A stretch of DNA of 64,000 bases from JALYXV01 sp963791545 (GTDB lineage Bacteria > Actinomycetota > Acidimicrobiia > Acidimicrobiales > Palsa-688), in contig CAWBSR010000018.1 of the NCBI GenBank assembly GCA_963791545.1, positions 416,645-480,644 on the forward strand, given 5' to 3'. Position 1 is the first letter of the stretch. Each line of letters opens with the position of its first letter. Below are positions 28,070 to 37,348 of the stretch, one piece after another. The notes beneath the pieces are model-generated. The model saw only the letters and a list, made by a program, of their open reading frames with translations. It ran no database searches and had not been told where the DNA came from. Made by a program: the position numbers and the translations under genes.

Positions 28070-29650
28070 TTAGGGGCCGAAGGGTATTTCGGGTCGGGCC
28101 TGTCCGGAAACGGCGGTCGCCGGTAGCTGGCCCGACAACTCCAGTTCCAGGCGCCCCAGCCAGCCCCGGGCCACGATGTGGCTCGGGTCGACGCCGAGGG
28201 CATCGCGCAGCGCTTCCATCGCCGCCTCACCCCGCCCGAGGGTCCGCAGCGCCAGAGCCAGGTTGATGTAGGTCTCGACGGCGGGCCCGGCCGTTTCCAG
28301 GGACCGCAGATAGGAGGCGATGGCGGCCCTGATCTCGCCCAGCTCGTGGAGCACGGTTCCCAGGTCGAAGTACACGTCCGGGGCTCCGGGTGTCCAGTAG
28401 ATCTCGGCGCCGAAGAGGCGCAGGACAGCTATCAGTTCCCGCTTCACCTGCGGCCGCAGCCGGTCGTCCCGGATCCAGCGGGAGATGGTCGCCACCGACG
28501 CGTGCAGGAAGATGCTGTCGTAGCGGCCCAAGGAAGCCAGGGCGAGCCAGTCTTCCGGTTCCAGGTAAGCGCCCCCATGCTCGAGGAGGGAGCTCAGGGC
28601 GGACCGGCCCCGGGCGCCGAAGGCCTCCAAGGACGACGAGAAGGCCAGGGTGGTCTCGCGAAGCTGGTCCGACTGGAATCCCGACACCGACAGGCAGGCG
28701 TCGAGGGCGGTGGCCGGCCAATGGCGATGGACCCCGGGCCCCAGGCCCGAGAAGAACAGCCCGATCACGGCGAAGTCGACCGGGAAATAGAAGAAACTGT
28801 CACCCTTTCCAAGCTGCAACTCCGGTTCCGCCAGCAGCCGGCCGCCCGGGCCGAGGTCGGAGGCGATCAGGCAGAGGCGGCCGTGGCCGGCGTCCGCGAG
28901 CCGCCGGAGGGCCCGCAGCCCGCTGACCGGGAACATGACCGCGTTCGATCCCGCTTGCGGCCTCGCCTCGGCCAGTAGGCGGTCGAGTTCGGGGTCGTGG
29001 TAGCGGGGAAACACGATAGGACGGGGCGACCAGCTCAGGTGAACGGACCCGTTGGTTTCGTTCGGGACGATCGCCGCCATCATCTCGTCGAGGCTGCCGT
29101 CGTCGTTCCGGCGGAACAGGTCCTGGGGCAGCGAGTCAAAGAGGTAGTTGGCGACCACGATCAAGGGGTTGGTGAACCTCGCCAACTCCCCGATCTCGGG
29201 TGTGACCAGGTGGAAGGCATTGTCGGTCTCGACATCGAAGCGGGCCAACAGCAGCTCGCCGCGCTCGACGAAGGGCCGTAAGCGGGGATGGCTCTGCCAG
29301 TGTTCGATGTTGGAGCTGGCCACGTCCGACATCACCGTGACGATCCGCAGATGCTCCAGGCCGAGCGCCAGACGCAACTCTCGAAGTCGTTTGACCAGGT
29401 GGAATCCGAACTTGCCACTCCCCGAGCCGAGTTCGGCCACGTAGAACGGCTGCTCGGGTTCGACCTCTCCGGTGGCCACGGTGTCCTGGATGAAGCGAAT
29501 GATCACCGAGGCGTAGGAGTCCGCGATCGAGGGATTGCTGGTCGCCTGCAGCGGTACTGTCCCCGCCCAGGCCTGGACCCCGGATTCGGAGTAGAACTGG
29601 CGCAGGCCCGGGAAGATCGTCGCTTCGGAAAGAGGTGCCGAATCATTCAT
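28070..29650 (-). CDS. MidA-like SAM-dependent methyltransferase with TPR repeats
   Basis: A 526-residue protein. The N-terminal half resembles COG1565/MidA methyltransferases: substrate-entry segment LRQFYSESGVQAW, SAM-binding motif I VAELGSGSGKFGFHLVKRL, and VVANYLFDSLPQDLF. The C-terminal half is helical with at least two TPR units (VYFDLGTVLHELGEIRAAI, TYINLALALRTLGRGEAAM). MidA homologues methylate protein arginines; here TPRs may bind a partner. The start ATG at 29650 places the known fold at the N-terminus; the frame is open further upstream. It is first in the minus-strand run with the acylase and the giant protein. Confidence 0.8.
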   Translation of the reverse strand: MNDSAPLSEATIFPGLRQFYSESGVQAWAGTVPLQATSNPSIADSYASVIIRFIQDTVATGEVEPEQPFYVAELGSGSGKFGFHLVKRLRELRLALGLEHLRIVTVMSDVASSNIEHWQSHPRLRPFVERGELLLARFDVETDNAFHLVTPEIGELARFTNPLIVVANYLFDSLPQDLFRRNDDGSLDEMMAAIVPNETNGSVHLSWSPRPIVFPRYHDPELDRLLAEARPQAGSNAVMFPVSGLRALRRLADAGHGRLCLIASDLGPGGRLLAEPELQLGKGDSFFYFPVDFAVIGLFFSGLGPGVHRHWPATALDACLSVSGFQSDQLRETTLAFSSSLEAFGARGRSALSSLLEHGGAYLEPEDWLALASLGRYDSIFLHASVATISRWIRDDRLRPQVKRELIAVLRLFGAEIYWTPGAPDVYFDLGTVLHELGEIRAAIASYLRSLETAGPAVETYINLALALRTLGRGEAAMEALRDALGVDPSHIVARGWLGRLELELSGQLPATAVSGQARPEIPFGP

Positions 29651-29786
29651 AGCGGCTGGACGGTACCGTTCGACCAGTCGTCGATGACGTCGGGAACCGT
29701 TCCTGGCCCTCAGGGTAGACCGCGAGGGAACGGGTCTCGGTAGGCTCCGCGGCCATGCCGGGCCGCTCTCCGACCGCCGCCGCCCG

Positions 29787-30833
29787 ATGATCGCCCTCCT
29801 GGCCGTGGGCGGGGTGATCCTGCTCATGGCCACGGTGGCCGACTCCGTGAGTACCCTGCTGGTCGGTCGGGGACTCACCGCTCGGTGGCGGCCCACCCGG
29901 GTGTTCTACGACCGGTCGTGGTGGCTTTGGCGCCGGATCGGCCGCACCATCAAATCGCCGCTCCGCCGGGAGCGCTTCCTGGCTGCCTTCGGGCCGCTCT
30001 CCCTCCTGGCGCTGCTGGTGATTTGGCTCACGGGGCTGATGCTGGGCTGGGCCTTGATCTATCGGGCCGACAACTCGGCGCTGCACGGCGTGTCGGGCTT
30101 CGCGAGCGACGTGTACTACTCGGGCACCAGCCTGCTGACGCTGGGGTTCGGTGACATCGTGGCGGAGTCGACCGCCATCCGCCTCCTGACGCTGGTCGAG
30201 GCCGTTTCCGGGCTGGGGACGATCGCCCTGGTCATCTCCTACCTGCCCGCCCTGTACGGCGCCTACAGTAAACGGGAAACCCAGCTGCTGATGCTCGATG
30301 ATCCGACCGGCGAGCGGATCCAGCCCACCGCCCTGATCCTCCTGCACGCCCCCGGCGGTGACCTGGCCCACCTGGAGCAGTTCTTTGCCGAGTGGGAACG
30401 CTGGACGGCCGAAGTGCTCGAGAGCCATGTGTCGTACCCGATGCTGGCCTTCTTCCGTTCCCAGCACCCCGGCCAGTCGTGGATCACCGCCCTCGGGGTG
30501 GTCCTCGATGCTGCGACCATTACCGCCGCGACCGTTGACGGCGCCGACCGTCGGGCCGCCTACTTCATGTACCGCCGGGGCCGGCGGGCCCTGCGCGAAG
30601 TGTGCCTCCGGCTCCACGTCGAGGGGCCGGATGGGCCCGGCGTCGACCGGTCGCTCTTCGATTTTGCCTACCAGCGCCTGGCCACCAGCGGGCTCGCCCT
30701 GCGCGACGCCGATGAATCGTGGCACCGCCTCCAGGAGTACCGCGCCACCTACGCCGGCTCGCTGCAGGCACTGATCGACCACCTGCTGGCGCCCGCCGGT
30801 TTCTGGGGCCACTCGGCCGAGGATATCCACTGA
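29787..30833 (+). CDS. ion channel domain protein (K+-channel-like)
   Basis: A 348-residue membrane protein with an N-terminal hydrophobic segment (IALLAVGGVILLMATVADSV). A 2-TM pore module follows (FGPLSLLALLVIWLTGLMLGW and AIRLLTLVEAVSGLGTIALV). The selectivity-filter-like sequence TLGFGD (about residue 116) follows a pore helix, as in Ion_trans_2 K+ channels, where TVGYGD is usual. The ~200-residue soluble C-terminus is helical and does not show a clear RCK nucleotide-binding motif. It is divergent from the methyltransferase gene. Confidence 0.82.
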   Translation: MIALLAVGGVILLMATVADSVSTLLVGRGLTARWRPTRVFYDRSWWLWRRIGRTIKSPLRRERFLAAFGPLSLLALLVIWLTGLMLGWALIYRADNSALHGVSGFASDVYYSGTSLLTLGFGDIVAESTAIRLLTLVEAVSGLGTIALVISYLPALYGAYSKRETQLLMLDDPTGERIQPTALILLHAPGGDLAHLEQFFAEWERWTAEVLESHVSYPMLAFFRSQHPGQSWITALGVVLDAATITAATVDGADRRAAYFMYRRGRRALREVCLRLHVEGPDGPGVDRSLFDFAYQRLATSGLALRDADESWHRLQEYRATYAGSLQALIDHLLAPAGFWGHSAEDIH

Positions 30834-30887
30834 ACCGGGAGCGACCCGCGGATTAACTTGGGGGTCGTGGTCCGGGTCCCCCGCAGG

Positions 30888-31760
30888 ATGCTCCGAGTCT
30901 TCATCGCTCCCGCGGCGGCGCTCGTTCTGGTGGCCTGCCACGGATCCAGCACCCCGGCGGTGGCGCCGACCACCGTCAGCACTGCCGCCCCCGCCTCGGG
31001 GAGCACCGTGGCCGGAGGCGGGGGCTCGACGACGGTACCTATCCAGCCCAGCGGCCCCCGCACCGTGCTCAGCCCCATCGGCCTCAACATCCGCTCCACG
31101 CCCTCGAAGACCGGCGCCGTGGTCGGCACCGCAGCCCAGGGAGTGACCCTGACGGTCCTCAGCCACACCGACCAGGCGGGGGGCTGGTACCAGGTCAAGG
31201 GGGCGAGGACCACCGGCTACATCTCCGACAACCCGGTGCTGAGCGCGGCCGGGAAGTTCACTGCCTACAGCTCCAGCCCTCTCAACTTCGCGGCCCTGTA
31301 CCCCGAGAAGTGGACGGTGGCGGAGGCCCCGCCGACCAGCGTGGCCTTCCGTCCCCCGAGCGGCGCCGACAGCATCACGGTGTCGACCGCGGCAACCGTC
31401 GGCCAGCTGGGACGGACCAAGGCGGGGTATCACCAGGACAGCTCCGAAACTGTGGTTGTCTGCGGCGTCACCGGCGACCTGCTGACGCTGGTCCAAACCG
31501 CGTCGACGGCTGCCACCTCCCCGGCATCGCCTTCCACCACCGCCGGTGGGGGGCCAGCCGAGCGGTACCTGATCCTGCTCCGCCTGAAGCTCGACGCCCA
31601 GCATGCGCTGGGCGTGGATGGCAACCTGGCCGATCTGGCCCAGGTGCAAACCATCAAGAACTTCATCTACTCGATCTCGTTCCCGTTCCCCCAATGCCAG
31701 CAGGGCGCCTCACCCGGCTCCGACACCCTCACCACGGCGCCGCCGACGACGCTGCGCTGA
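30888..31760 (+). CDS. SH3-domain lipoprotein
   Basis: About 290 residues. The signal peptide ends in a lipobox-like LVLVAC, then a Thr/Ser/Gly linker. A bacterial SH3 domain follows (IGLNIRSTPSKTGAVVGTA, GGWYQVKGARTTGYISDNPV). A C-terminal domain of unknown type starts FAALYPEKWTV. SH3b domains bind cell-wall peptides, so it is probably an envelope protein. The start is uncertain: ATG 30888 gives a compact signal peptide, while TTG 30858 or GTG 30867 would add up to ten residues. Confidence 0.78.
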   Translation: MLRVFIAPAAALVLVACHGSSTPAVAPTTVSTAAPASGSTVAGGGGSTTVPIQPSGPRTVLSPIGLNIRSTPSKTGAVVGTAAQGVTLTVLSHTDQAGGWYQVKGARTTGYISDNPVLSAAGKFTAYSSSPLNFAALYPEKWTVAEAPPTSVAFRPPSGADSITVSTAATVGQLGRTKAGYHQDSSETVVVCGVTGDLLTLVQTASTAATSPASPSTTAGGGPAERYLILLRLKLDAQHALGVDGNLADLAQVQTIKNFIYSISFPFPQCQQGASPGSDTLTTAPPTTLR

Positions 31761-31859
31761 GATCCCGGGATCGGCGCGCCTGCGGGACGCGCAATTCTCG
31801 CGCTCGCCAAATACAACTGGGCCCAGAAGACAGTCCCAGCGAAACAGCGGCGGGGACAC

Positions 31860-32129
31860 ATGCGAGAATGGGAGCACAAATCCGTGGTTGCTGCCGCGTC
31901 CCCAGATCGGTCCGATATTCCGGAGAAGAGGTACCTGAGCCGGGGCGAGGCGGCCCTCAGGCTGGGGGTCCCTCCGAGGACCATTCAACAGTGGGCCAAG
32001 GAAGGGCGGATTCCCTGCATCCGGACCTTCGGCGGCCACCGAAGGTTCGCGGTCGAGGATCTGGATGCGGTGGCCGAGCAGGCCAGGCGGCGGCGGTCCC
32101 GGCCGCCAACCAGGCGCCAGAGCGCCTAG
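31860..32129 (+). CDS. BldC-like MerR-type DNA-binding protein
   Basis: An 89-residue small helix-turn-helix protein. LSRGEAALRLGVPPRTIQQW followed by AKEGRIPCIRTFGGHRRF matches the winged-helix of BldC/excisionase-like MerR proteins, which bind tandem direct repeats and control development in streptomycetes. There is no effector domain. GGGG precedes the ATG. It converges on the hybrid kinase gene (28 bp apart), so a link to that operon is possible but only positional. Confidence 0.85.
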   Translation: MREWEHKSVVAAASPDRSDIPEKRYLSRGEAALRLGVPPRTIQQWAKEGRIPCIRTFGGHRRFAVEDLDAVAEQARRRRSRPPTRRQSA

Positions 32130-32157
32130 CGGTCCGGGGTGACGGTGGTCGCCAGGG

Positions 32158-34551
32158 TTAGAGAGGGCCGGCCTCGGCAACCATGGCGTCCAAGTGGCCG
32201 AGCGCCGAGCCCATCTGGTCGGCCATGGTCACCGTCAAGGCCGAGGCGCCCTCCAAAGTCCCCGAGCGGGCCAGCGCCTCCAACCGGGCGCAATTCTCGT
32301 ACAGGCCCTGAGCCCCGAGATTGGCGGCGCTGGATTTGAGGGTGTGGGCGGCCCGTTCCGCCTGCTCGATGTCACCCTCGGCGACCGCGGCCGCCGCGGT
32401 GGCGACCAGCCTGGTCGCCTCGGTTCGGAAGATGGACACCAGCCGGTTCAGGGGCTCGGCGCCGAACTCCGTCAGGATCTCCATGGGCAAGGTGGGATTG
32501 AAGCCGTCCTCGCCGGCACCCGCCGCCTCCGCGATCGGCGCCTGGCGTGGCGGGGGAGCATCGGCAGGTGTCCGACTGTGGGCGGCCCGGGCTCCGGCTC
32601 GCAGGGCGCGGGCCAGCTGATCCCGGTCGATGGGTTTGGCCACGTAGTCATCCATGCCCGCCTCGAGGCAGTTGTCGGAGTCGCCGGGAAAGGCGTGGGC
32701 CGTGAGCGCCACGATGTAGGGCTGGTGGACCTCGGTCAGCCTGCGGATGGCCCGGGTGGCGCTCAAGCCGTCGGTGCCGGGCATGGCCACATCCATCAGG
32801 ATGACGTCGTAAGGCTGAGCCCGGACCCTGGCGATGGCCTCGTCGCCGTTGCCGACCACATCGGCGCGATGGCCCATGGCCGACAACAGCAGTAGGGCCA
32901 CCTGCTGGTTCATGAGGTTGTCCTCGGCCACCAAGATGCGCAGTGGCTCGGCCGGGGCCCCGATGGCGGTCGCCTGTGCCTGGCGCGGGGCCCGGGAGGT
33001 CGACGGGGAATGCGAACCCGGGGCCGACCCGGCTCCCGAGGCCAGTCCGGAGCCGGCCACCAGCATGGCGTCGCTCCCGGCCTCGGCGACCCAGGTGAAA
33101 GCGACGGTCGCCCCTTCACCGCCGGTCTCCTCCACCCAGATGCGGCCACCGAGGAGCTCGCACAGCCGCTTGCAGATCGACAGGCCCAGTCCGGTGCCCC
33201 CGAACTCCCGCGAGATGCCACTGTCCGCCTGGCGAAACTCGTCGAAGAGCACCGCCGCGTCCTCGGGCCGGATCCCGATCCCGGAATCGGCCACCTCGCA
33301 TTCGAACTCCCACCGGCCGTCGTCGAGGCGGTCCGCGGATACCCGCACCTCGATAAAGCCCGAGGCGGTGAACTTCACCGCGTTGGCCAGCAGGTTGAGC
33401 AACACCTGGCGGAGGCGACCCTGATCGGCGACCAGGGTGCGGGGCACACCCCCGGCGACCGAGAGGCGTAGTTCAAGACCCTTCTCAACCGCCCGCGGAG
33501 CCACGATGTCCACGGTGTCGTGGATCCACGACACCAGGTCGAAACTGCGCCGGTCAAGCTCGACCTGGCCCGCCCGCAGGCGGCTGAACTCGAGGACGTC
33601 GTTGATGAGCTCCAGCAGGTGGTCCGATGCCAGGCGCATACGCCGCACCATGTCCTGCTGGGTGGGCGTCAACTCGTCGTCGGCCATCAGGCCGGCCAGG
33701 ACGATGACGGAGTTGAGGGGAGTCCGCAGCTCGTGGCTCATGGTCGTGAGGAAGGTGCTCCGGGCTTTGGCCGCCGCCTCCGCCGCCTCCTTGGCGGCCC
33801 GGAGCTCCTTGTTGAGCTGGCGGAGCCGTACGTTGTGGCTGGCGAAGGCATCGGCGCGCGTTTGGGCGGCGTCGGCCTTGGCTCGTTCCGCCTGGGCGAT
33901 CGCCTCCTGGGCCCGTTTGGTCATGGTGATGTCGAAGCCGACCCCCTGGAAGTAGGCGGGCCGCTGCGCCTCGTCGCGGATCAGGCGGGCCTCACCGAGG
34001 ATCCACACTTCCTCGCCGTCGCGGGAGAAAAACCGGACCGTCGCCCGGAACGGTGTCCCGGTCTGGACTCCCTGGGTGAACGCCTCGATGACCGTCGCGT
34101 GGTCGTCGGGATGAAGTTGGGAGTACCACAGCAGCGGGTTGGTGAGCCACTCCTGCTGGGTGAAGCCCAGCAGGTGCTCGATCTGGGGACTGACGTAGAC
34201 CTCGTTCTCCTCGTCGCCCAATGCGGCGTAGAACACCACCGCCGGGAGTTGCTCGACCAAGGATCGGAAGCGGGCCTCGGACTGGCGGACCTGGGCCTCG
34301 AGCTGCTGGCGGGGGTCAGCCGGGCCCAGTCGGCGCCGGGGGGACGCGACGGACCCGTTCGATGGGCCCCGCCCTGGCTCCGGCCAGAGGATCCGGGCCG
34401 GATCGCCCATAGCCACCCGGCCCGGGAACACCGCCTCGGCCAGGTAGGCCAGCACTTCGGCCTCCTCGGCGTCGACGGCCCCCATAGCCGCCAACTGGCG
34501 TTCCAGCGATTCCACATCCTCGGGCAGGTCTTCCTGCTCGCCCCCGAACAC
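32158..34551 (-). CDS. hybrid sensor histidine kinase (PAS-HisKA-HATPase-REC-HPt)
   Basis: A 797-residue soluble kinase with no membrane segment. The PAS domain is at about 90-212 (ARFRSLVEQLPAVVFYAAL, FTQQEWLTNPLLWYSQLHPDD), then a coiled coil. The HisKA box is MSHELRTPLN (phospho-His about 272). HATPase motifs are NLLANAVKFT, DSGIGI and GGTGLGLSICKRL. The receiver is VAEDNLMNQQV...LMDVAMPGTDG (Asp about 587), and the HPt is AHTLKSSAANLGA (about 737). So it carries three of the four parts of a phosphorelay. Its GTG start directly abuts the stop of the hydrogenase large subunit (TAGGTG), which implies co-expression. The likely final acceptor is the single-domain regulator at 37349-37759. Confidence 0.9.
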   Translation of the reverse strand: MFGGEQEDLPEDVESLERQLAAMGAVDAEEAEVLAYLAEAVFPGRVAMGDPARILWPEPGRGPSNGSVASPRRRLGPADPRQQLEAQVRQSEARFRSLVEQLPAVVFYAALGDEENEVYVSPQIEHLLGFTQQEWLTNPLLWYSQLHPDDHATVIEAFTQGVQTGTPFRATVRFFSRDGEEVWILGEARLIRDEAQRPAYFQGVGFDITMTKRAQEAIAQAERAKADAAQTRADAFASHNVRLRQLNKELRAAKEAAEAAAKARSTFLTTMSHELRTPLNSVIVLAGLMADDELTPTQQDMVRRMRLASDHLLELINDVLEFSRLRAGQVELDRRSFDLVSWIHDTVDIVAPRAVEKGLELRLSVAGGVPRTLVADQGRLRQVLLNLLANAVKFTASGFIEVRVSADRLDDGRWEFECEVADSGIGIRPEDAAVLFDEFRQADSGISREFGGTGLGLSICKRLCELLGGRIWVEETGGEGATVAFTWVAEAGSDAMLVAGSGLASGAGSAPGSHSPSTSRAPRQAQATAIGAPAEPLRILVAEDNLMNQQVALLLLSAMGHRADVVGNGDEAIARVRAQPYDVILMDVAMPGTDGLSATRAIRRLTEVHQPYIVALTAHAFPGDSDNCLEAGMDDYVAKPIDRDQLARALRAGARAAHSRTPADAPPPRQAPIAEAAGAGEDGFNPTLPMEILTEFGAEPLNRLVSIFRTEATRLVATAAAAVAEGDIEQAERAAHTLKSSAANLGAQGLYENCARLEALARSGTLEGASALTVTMADQMGSALGHLDAMVAEAGPL

Positions 34552-36297
34552 CTAGGCCCCGGAAACAGGCAGATGGTCGATCTGGCGGCGCCGGCCTCCA
34601 CCGGTATAGAGGTGGACGCCGCAGGGCAGGCACGGGTCGAAACTGCGCACCACCCGCATCACGTCGATCCCCTTGAAATCGTCCTCTCCGTTCTCCTCGA
34701 AGATCGGGGTCCCCTGGACGGCGTCCTCTAACGGGCCGGGCGTACCGAAAGAATCACGGGGACTGGTGTTCCAGCTGGTGGGCGGATACGGGTGGTAATT
34801 GGCGATTTTCCCGTCCTGGATGACCATATGGTGGGAAAGGCCTCCCCGTACCGCTTCATGGAAACCGCAGGCTACGGCATCGGAGGGCACGACAAAAGAA
34901 GTCCAGGTATCCAACCGTCCGGCATTCACCTCCGCCATCGCCTTGTCCAGGAAATGGAAGGCCATGGCGGCGCTGTAGGCCTGGAAGTAAGTCCGGGCCC
35001 GGTCCCGTTCGATGGCATTTGACCATTGCGGAATCCGCCACTCGAACTCGACGTCCGGAAAGTTGGCGGTGCGGGGCAACGATATCCGCACGGAGCTCCC
35101 CGTGGCCTGCACATAGGGCGTGGCCACCGTCGCCGCCAGCGCCGTGACCCACAGCCGGGCCAGCGGGCCGCCCCCGGTATCCAGTGCCAGGTGGCCCCCG
35201 GTCTCGGGATCGAACCACCGGGGCGACATGACCCATGTGTAGCGGCCGTCGAAGTCGCGTTTCTGCGGGCGGGGCAGGGTCGTCTGGTTCCACGGGTGAC
35301 GTTGGTCTACCGGGTTTCCCAGGGGATCGTGGGTGACGTAGGTCGGCTGGTCCTCCCAGTCCTCATAGAACGAGCTTCCGAGAAGGACGCGCATTCCCAG
35401 GTTGATATCCAATAAATCGGTCGTCACCAGGACCCCGTCGAGCACGATTCCCGGGGTGACGAACATTTTCCGGCCCCAATCCGACATGCGGGCATAGGTG
35501 AAATCGCAGGAGTCCGGGTCCTGGAAGGAGCCCCAGGAAAAGAGGGAGATGCTTCGCTTCCCGACCTCTTCATAACCGGGCAGGGCGGTATAGAAGAAGT
35601 CGAACAGGTCGTCGTGAAGCGGCACCATTCGCTTCAGGAATTCGGTGTACCGGACCAACCGGACCAAATAGTCGTTGAACACCTGAATGGTCGGGACCGT
35701 GCCTACCCCACCGGGGTACAGCGTCGAGGGATGTACGTGGCGCCCTTCCATCAGGCAGAACATCTCCCTGGTCACCCGGCTCATGTGCAGCGCCTCTTGG
35801 TAGAGGGCCCCCTCGAAGGGGTTGAAGGCCGCCATGATGTCGCCGATGGTGCGATAGCCGTGAATGCCGGCGTGGGGCGCCTCGGTCACCCGGGCCTGCT
35901 GCAGCACCGCGGGATTGGTCTCGGCCACCATCCGTTCACAGAAGTCCACTCCGACCAGGTTCTCCTGATAGAGATTGTGGTCGAACATGTACTCGGCGGC
36001 TTCCCCCAGGTTGATGATCCATTCGCCCAGCGGTGGTGGCTTGATCCCGTAGGCCATGTTCTGGGTGTAGGCGGAGCAGGTGGCGTGGTTGTCGCCGCAG
36101 ATCCCGCAGATGCGACTGGTGATGACGTGGGAATCTCGGGGGTCCTTGCCCTTCATGAACACGCTGTAGCCCCGGAAAATGGACGAGGTGCTGTGGCAGC
36201 GCTGCACGACTTTGGCGCCCAGGTCGACCCGGGCGTGGATGCCGAGGGAGCCGACCACTCGCGTGATCGGGTCCCAGGACTTCTCGATGACCGTCAT
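34552..36297 (-). CDS. hhyL: [NiFe] hydrogenase large subunit, group 1h
   Basis: A 581-residue catalytic subunit that oxidises H2 at a Ni-Fe centre. L1 is SRICGICGDNHATCS (about residues 60-75) and L2 is FDPCLPCGVH (about 553-562); these supply the four Cys ligands. The ~19 residues after that His are the peptide removed by a maturation endopeptidase. NMAYGIKPPPLGEWIINLGE, EGRHVHPSTLYPGGVGTV and GKIANYHPYPPTSWN match the oxygen-tolerant, high-affinity group 1h (formerly group 5) enzymes that scavenge atmospheric H2. It overlaps the small subunit gene by 4 bp (ATGA). The open frame extends far upstream in the small-subunit region, but that part is a shadow. No hyp maturation genes are in the window. 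Confidence 0.95.
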   Translation of the reverse strand: MTVIEKSWDPITRVVGSLGIHARVDLGAKVVQRCHSTSSIFRGYSVFMKGKDPRDSHVITSRICGICGDNHATCSAYTQNMAYGIKPPPLGEWIINLGEAAEYMFDHNLYQENLVGVDFCERMVAETNPAVLQQARVTEAPHAGIHGYRTIGDIMAAFNPFEGALYQEALHMSRVTREMFCLMEGRHVHPSTLYPGGVGTVPTIQVFNDYLVRLVRYTEFLKRMVPLHDDLFDFFYTALPGYEEVGKRSISLFSWGSFQDPDSCDFTYARMSDWGRKMFVTPGIVLDGVLVTTDLLDINLGMRVLLGSSFYEDWEDQPTYVTHDPLGNPVDQRHPWNQTTLPRPQKRDFDGRYTWVMSPRWFDPETGGHLALDTGGGPLARLWVTALAATVATPYVQATGSSVRISLPRTANFPDVEFEWRIPQWSNAIERDRARTYFQAYSAAMAFHFLDKAMAEVNAGRLDTWTSFVVPSDAVACGFHEAVRGGLSHHMVIQDGKIANYHPYPPTSWNTSPRDSFGTPGPLEDAVQGTPIFEENGEDDFKGIDVMRVVRSFDPCLPCGVHLYTGGGRRRQIDHLPVSGA

Positions 36298-37301
36298 TCG
36301 TGACCGCCGCCGGGCCCTCGCCAGTCCGGCTCCACGTTCATAGAGGCCCGCGTCACCTTGCGCAAGGCCCGAACCGTCCGACCGTAGAGCAGGACCGCCG
36401 AGGACGACATCTTGGCCCCGGGGGGCTCGTCGAGGAAGGGCATGAACTTGTCGGGGAAGCCGGGCATGGTGCAGCCGATGCAGGCGCCCCCCACGTTGGC
36501 GCAGCCTCCGACGCCGTTGATCCAACCCCGCTTGCCCACGTTGCAATCGGCCACCGGGCCCCAACAACCGAGCTTGACGATGCACCGGGGCGACCCGTAT
36601 TCGGCCGCGAAATCGCCCTGCTCGTAGTAGCCGGCTCGATCGCACCCTTCGTGCAGCGTCTGGAAGAACAGCCACTTGGGGCGATGCACCTCGTCCAGCG
36701 GGATCGGAGGCGCGTCGCCGGCCATCTGGCGCAGCAGATAGAGCAGCGTCTCGGTGCAGTTGTCGGGCTGCACCGGGCAGCCCGGAAGGTTGACAATCGG
36801 CATGCCGTTCTGCGACCGCCACGACCAACCCAGGTAGTCGCACAGGCCCATGGCGCCGGTCGGGTTGCCGGCCATGGCGTGGATGCCGCCGTAGGCGGCG
36901 CAGGTGCCGATGGCCAGCACCGCCCACGCCCGGGGCGCCAATCGGTCGATCCAGGTGGTGGTGGGAATGGGTTGGCCGGTTGCCGGGTCGGTGCCCATGG
37001 CGGCCCAGCAGCCTTCGGCATTCATAGCCTCGTTGGGCACCGATCCCTCCACGACCAGGATGAAGGGAGGAAACTCGTCGCCTTGCGCCGCCTCGAACAC
37101 GGCCAGGAACTCGGCGCCGACCTCGTAGGCGAGGACCGGATGATGGAGGCGGAGCTTGGGCACGCCCGGAAGGGCGCCGTGCACCAGATCCTCCAAGCTG
37201 GGTTGGGTCGCCGCGGTCATGGCGATGGAGTCCCCATCGCAACTGAGGCCCGCCGTCAACCACAGCACCGGGACCTCTTCCCGGGCCGCTGTTTCGGTCA
37301 C
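36294..37301 (-). CDS. hhyS: [NiFe] hydrogenase small subunit, group 1h
   Basis: A 335-residue electron-transfer subunit. It starts without a Tat signal, as is usual for group 1h, at GTG 37301 with GAGGAGG upstream. The proximal cluster region LSCDGDS has the Asp seen in actinobacterial-type enzymes. IGTCAAYGGIHAM, VNLPGCPVQPDN, and the distal-cluster Cys of CIVKLGCWGPVADCN and GGACIGCTMPGFPDKFMPF are all present. It passes electrons from the Ni-Fe site toward the respiratory chain. It sits 47 bp after a response regulator gene and overlaps the large subunit gene. Confidence 0.95.
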   Translation of the reverse strand: MTETAAREEVPVLWLTAGLSCDGDSIAMTAATQPSLEDLVHGALPGVPKLRLHHPVLAYEVGAEFLAVFEAAQGDEFPPFILVVEGSVPNEAMNAEGCWAAMGTDPATGQPIPTTTWIDRLAPRAWAVLAIGTCAAYGGIHAMAGNPTGAMGLCDYLGWSWRSQNGMPIVNLPGCPVQPDNCTETLLYLLRQMAGDAPPIPLDEVHRPKWLFFQTLHEGCDRAGYYEQGDFAAEYGSPRCIVKLGCWGPVADCNVGKRGWINGVGGCANVGGACIGCTMPGFPDKFMPFLDEPPGAKMSSSAVLLYGRTVRALRKVTRASMNVEPDWRGPGGGHE

Positions 37302-37348
37302 GCGCCCGCCTCCTCGCTCAAGGGTCGCCCATCCTAGGAGGGCCGGGC